Shown here: in pieces, positions 5,174 through 6,875 of the stretch
Layout of the letters: the number at the start of each line of letters is the position of its first letter
Numbering within the stretch: the first letter of the stretch is position 1
Assembly: GCA_902772605.1 (NCBI GenBank)
Contig: CACYBG010000221.1
Coordinates: forward strand, 1-6,875
Length of the DNA: 6,875 nucleotides
Source of the DNA: an uncultured Spirochaetaceae bacterium
Lineage (GTDB): Bacteria > Spirochaetota > Spirochaetia > Treponematales > Treponemataceae
Direction: 5' to 3'
The notes under the pieces: model-generated
Told to the model about the DNA's origin: nothing
The model's input: only the letters and a program-made list of their open reading frames with translations
The model's database searches: none
Program-made: the position numbers and the translations under genes

Positions 5174-6802
5174 TCATTCGGTCTTTACGTCCTGATTCAT
5201 CCCGCAGATTTTTGCGCATATCTTGATTCCGTCCATGGCAGAACTTACGATTCCACCTGAATAGCCGGAACCTTCTCCCGCCGCAAAAAGGTTTTTGAGA
5301 CCCATGCATTCAAGGCTTTCCCTGTCCCGCAAAATCCTTACCGGGGTTGATGTCCTTGTTTCGCTTGCAATCATCAATGCATCTTCACTGACGTATCCCT
5401 TCATCTTTCGGTCAAAGTCGCGGAATGCCTTTTTAAGTCGTGATGAAATCTGCCGTGGAAGCCATTGGTCAAGCCTGCTCGATACCAGTCCGGGTGCATA
5501 TGATGATTTCGGAAGGGTGGAGCTTTCCCTGTCGCTTATGAAATCGACGAGACGCTGGGCTGGGGCTTTCTGTCCCTCACCGTGGATGTAGGTCTGGTTT
5601 TCCAGGTGTGACCTCCACAAAAGTCCTGCGAGTGCCCTGCATCCAAGTTCATCGGCTTCATGCATGAAACTTTCGGGGATGTCTTCGGGCTTGGTTTCGA
5701 CGACTACGGCTGCATTGCTCCATGCGGAATTCCTTCCTGCCGCCGACATTCCGTTTACGACGATTTCATCCGGTCCTGATGCACTTGGAACCACAAATCC
5801 TCCCGGACACATGCAGAAAGTGTATACGCCCCTTCCGTCCTGCTGGGTGACCATGTTGTATTCCGCCGCACCTAGTTTTTTTGCAGCATCTTCCGAATGA
5901 TAGCGGATCATGTCAATCAGCTGTCTTGGATGTTCGACCCTCACTCCGACAGCGAAAGTCTTTGCTTCAAGACTCTCAGGTGAAATGCGTGCAATCATCC
6001 TGTAGATGTCGGGTGCCGAATGTCCTGTTGCAAGCATTACCGCATCGGCCGGAAAATCAACGGTTTCTCCGCTTTCAATGTTTTCCGCACGAATACCGCA
6101 GACGGATTTTTCGCCTTCAACGGTTTCAATCAGCAGGTCGACGCACCTGAATCCGAATTGGAATTCGCCGCCAAGTTCCAGGATTTTATTCCTCATGTTT
6201 TCGATTATCTTCGGAAGCCTGTCAGTCCCTATGTGCGGATGGGAATCGCTCAGTATCCTTTCGTCAGCTCCGAAATAATGGAAGATTGAGAGCACCTGTG
6301 GAATGTCGCCCCTCTTGTTGCTCCTGGTGTAGAGTTTTCCGTCGCTGAATGTTCCCGCTCCGCCTTCTCCGAAACAGTAGTTGCTGTCCCTGGAAACCTT
6401 TCCCTTCGTACTGATTTCCGCAATGTCCCTTTTCCTGCGTGTTGCAGTGTTTCCCCTCTCGATTACGATGGGCTTGATTCCCTGCTCCAAAAGCTTGAGC
6501 GCACCGAAAAGACCTGCCGGACCGGAGCCGACTATGACGATTTTTTTTTCGGAACAGACATTTTTCCATGACGGCTTGAATTCTCGGGAGCCGGGTTTTT
6601 CACCGATGTAAACCTTGTATCGGAGCATTATCTTGATTTTTCCGTGCCTTGCATCGACCGAGCGTTTTTCAAGTACGAATTCGGAATCTTCCGGAATGTT
6701 TTTCATCCCCTTTTCCGAGAGTTTTTTGAGGATTTCCCTTCTTGTTGCGGCTTCATTGCCTTCGTTTTCCTGATTCAGGCTAATTGCGACGGTTTCAATC
6801 AT
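5174..6802 (-). CDS. NAD(P)/FAD-dependent oxidoreductase, COG2509 type
   Basis: This is a 542-residue predicted cytoplasmic flavoprotein of the uncharacterised FAD-dependent dehydrogenase family (COG2509). An N-terminal alpha/beta domain (about 1-80) precedes the Rossmann FAD fold: VGSGPAGLF (91-99, the GxGxxG loop), then IVIERG (112-117), whose Glu should bind the FAD ribose. Family-typical blocks are NYCFGEGGAGTFSDGKLYTR (141-160), ATGHSAPD (258-265), CMCPGGFVVPS (330-340), NGMSAAGRNS (350-359), TRTSTPVRILRD (482-493) and the closing AAGEGSGYSGGI (507-518), which completes the FAD site. Length is normal and no key block is missing. The substrate is not established for the family. An in-frame TGA lies five codons before ATG 6802, so this is the most upstream start possible. 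It has no Shine-Dalgarno, but TATGAT lies 11 bases away. A nine-A run encodes residues 85-88. It is followed by a terminator, then the chemoreceptor on the same strand. Confidence 0.92.
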   Translation of the reverse strand: MIETVAISLNQENEGNEAATRREILKKLSEKGMKNIPEDSEFVLEKRSVDARHGKIKIMLRYKVYIGEKPGSREFKPSWKNVCSEKKIVIVGSGPAGLFGALKLLEQGIKPIVIERGNTATRRKRDIAEISTKGKVSRDSNYCFGEGGAGTFSDGKLYTRSNKRGDIPQVLSIFHYFGADERILSDSHPHIGTDRLPKIIENMRNKILELGGEFQFGFRCVDLLIETVEGEKSVCGIRAENIESGETVDFPADAVMLATGHSAPDIYRMIARISPESLEAKTFAVGVRVEHPRQLIDMIRYHSEDAAKKLGAAEYNMVTQQDGRGVYTFCMCPGGFVVPSASGPDEIVVNGMSAAGRNSAWSNAAVVVETKPEDIPESFMHEADELGCRALAGLLWRSHLENQTYIHGEGQKAPAQRLVDFISDRESSTLPKSSYAPGLVSSRLDQWLPRQISSRLKKAFRDFDRKMKGYVSEDALMIASETRTSTPVRILRDRESLECMGLKNLFAAGEGSGYSGGIVSSAMDGIKICAKICGMNQDVKTE

Positions 6803-6813
6803 GACGAAAGGAT

Positions 6814-6819
6814 ATCATA
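6814..6819 (-). promoter_or_regulatory. Candidate -10 box of the oxidoreductase gene
   Basis: TATGAT on the minus strand matches five of six -10 positions and ends 11 bases before ATG 6802. A start point seven bases on would leave only a few untranslated bases. No -35 at normal spacing is recognisable. Confidence 0.3.
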
Positions 6820-6846
6820 TCGGATGAAAACATAAAACCCCGTTCA

Positions 6847-6858
6847 ATGATGCATCAT
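6847..6858. repeat. 12-bp perfect palindrome near the right edge
   Basis: ATGATGCATCAT is a perfect dyad lying about 45 bases upstream of the oxidoreductase start codon. It could be a regulator site or a coincidence. The rest of 6803-6875 holds no supportable gene. Confidence 0.3.
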
Positions 6859-6875
6859 GGAAATCAATTTTAAAT

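Noticed and set aside
6815..6874. Open minus-strand frame from the right edge ending at TGA 6815-6817
   Set aside because: Only about 19 codons with no recognisable C-terminus; an open stretch of this length is expected by chance.
1..6875. CRISPR arrays, tRNA or rRNA genes, insertion sequences
   Set aside because: No spaced direct repeats, cloverleaf sequences or transposase motifs were seen on either strand.

Overview
The window looks like a spirochaete chromosome, most likely a gut or rumen Treponema-type organism. This is inferred from overall gene style: an AAHAGE-type chemoreceptor tip, an Era with a GRPSAGKST P-loop, and moderate GC with an AT-rich accessory edge. No rRNA or other decisive marker is present, so the assignment is tentative.

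Layout. Positions 2-232 hold the last 76 codons of a type I restriction-modification specificity subunit (HsdS), entering from the left edge. It is distinctly more AT-rich (about one third GC by a rough count) than what follows. A 166-base spacer (233-398) carries a compact hairpin, a degenerate heptanucleotide repeat, and a 12-bp palindrome overlapping a TATAAT box. era (399-1337, +) follows, then 33 bases later an SSS-family sodium:solute symporter (1371-2939, +) that probably shares its transcript. The symporter stop codon lies inside a second heptanucleotide repeat array. A 99-base convergent spacer (2940-3038) holds a long inverted repeat and a possible 20-residue hydrophobic peptide gene. 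On the minus strand, a chemoreceptor with a six-helix membrane sensor (3039-4937) lies downstream of a FAD-dependent oxidoreductase of the COG2509 type (5174-6802). These two are separated by 236 bases containing a terminator, a promoter and a structured 5' leader of about 150 nt. The last 73 bases (6803-6875) hold only the oxidoreductase start region and a 12-bp palindrome.

How the genes relate. Era (30S ribosome maturation) and the oxidoreductase are widespread housekeeping-type genes. The symporter and chemoreceptor concern solute uptake and taxis, but nothing in the sequence ties their ligands together. era and the oxidoreductase both lack a Shine-Dalgarno sequence and have a -10-like box 7-11 bases before the ATG, which suggests leaderless mRNAs. 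The symporter and the chemoreceptor have clear Shine-Dalgarno sequences.

No CRISPR array, tRNA, rRNA, insertion sequence or clearly new multi-gene system is visible. The items most worth a second look are the structured chemoreceptor leader, the paired heptad repeats flanking era-symporter, and the cysteine-bearing six-helix sensor.
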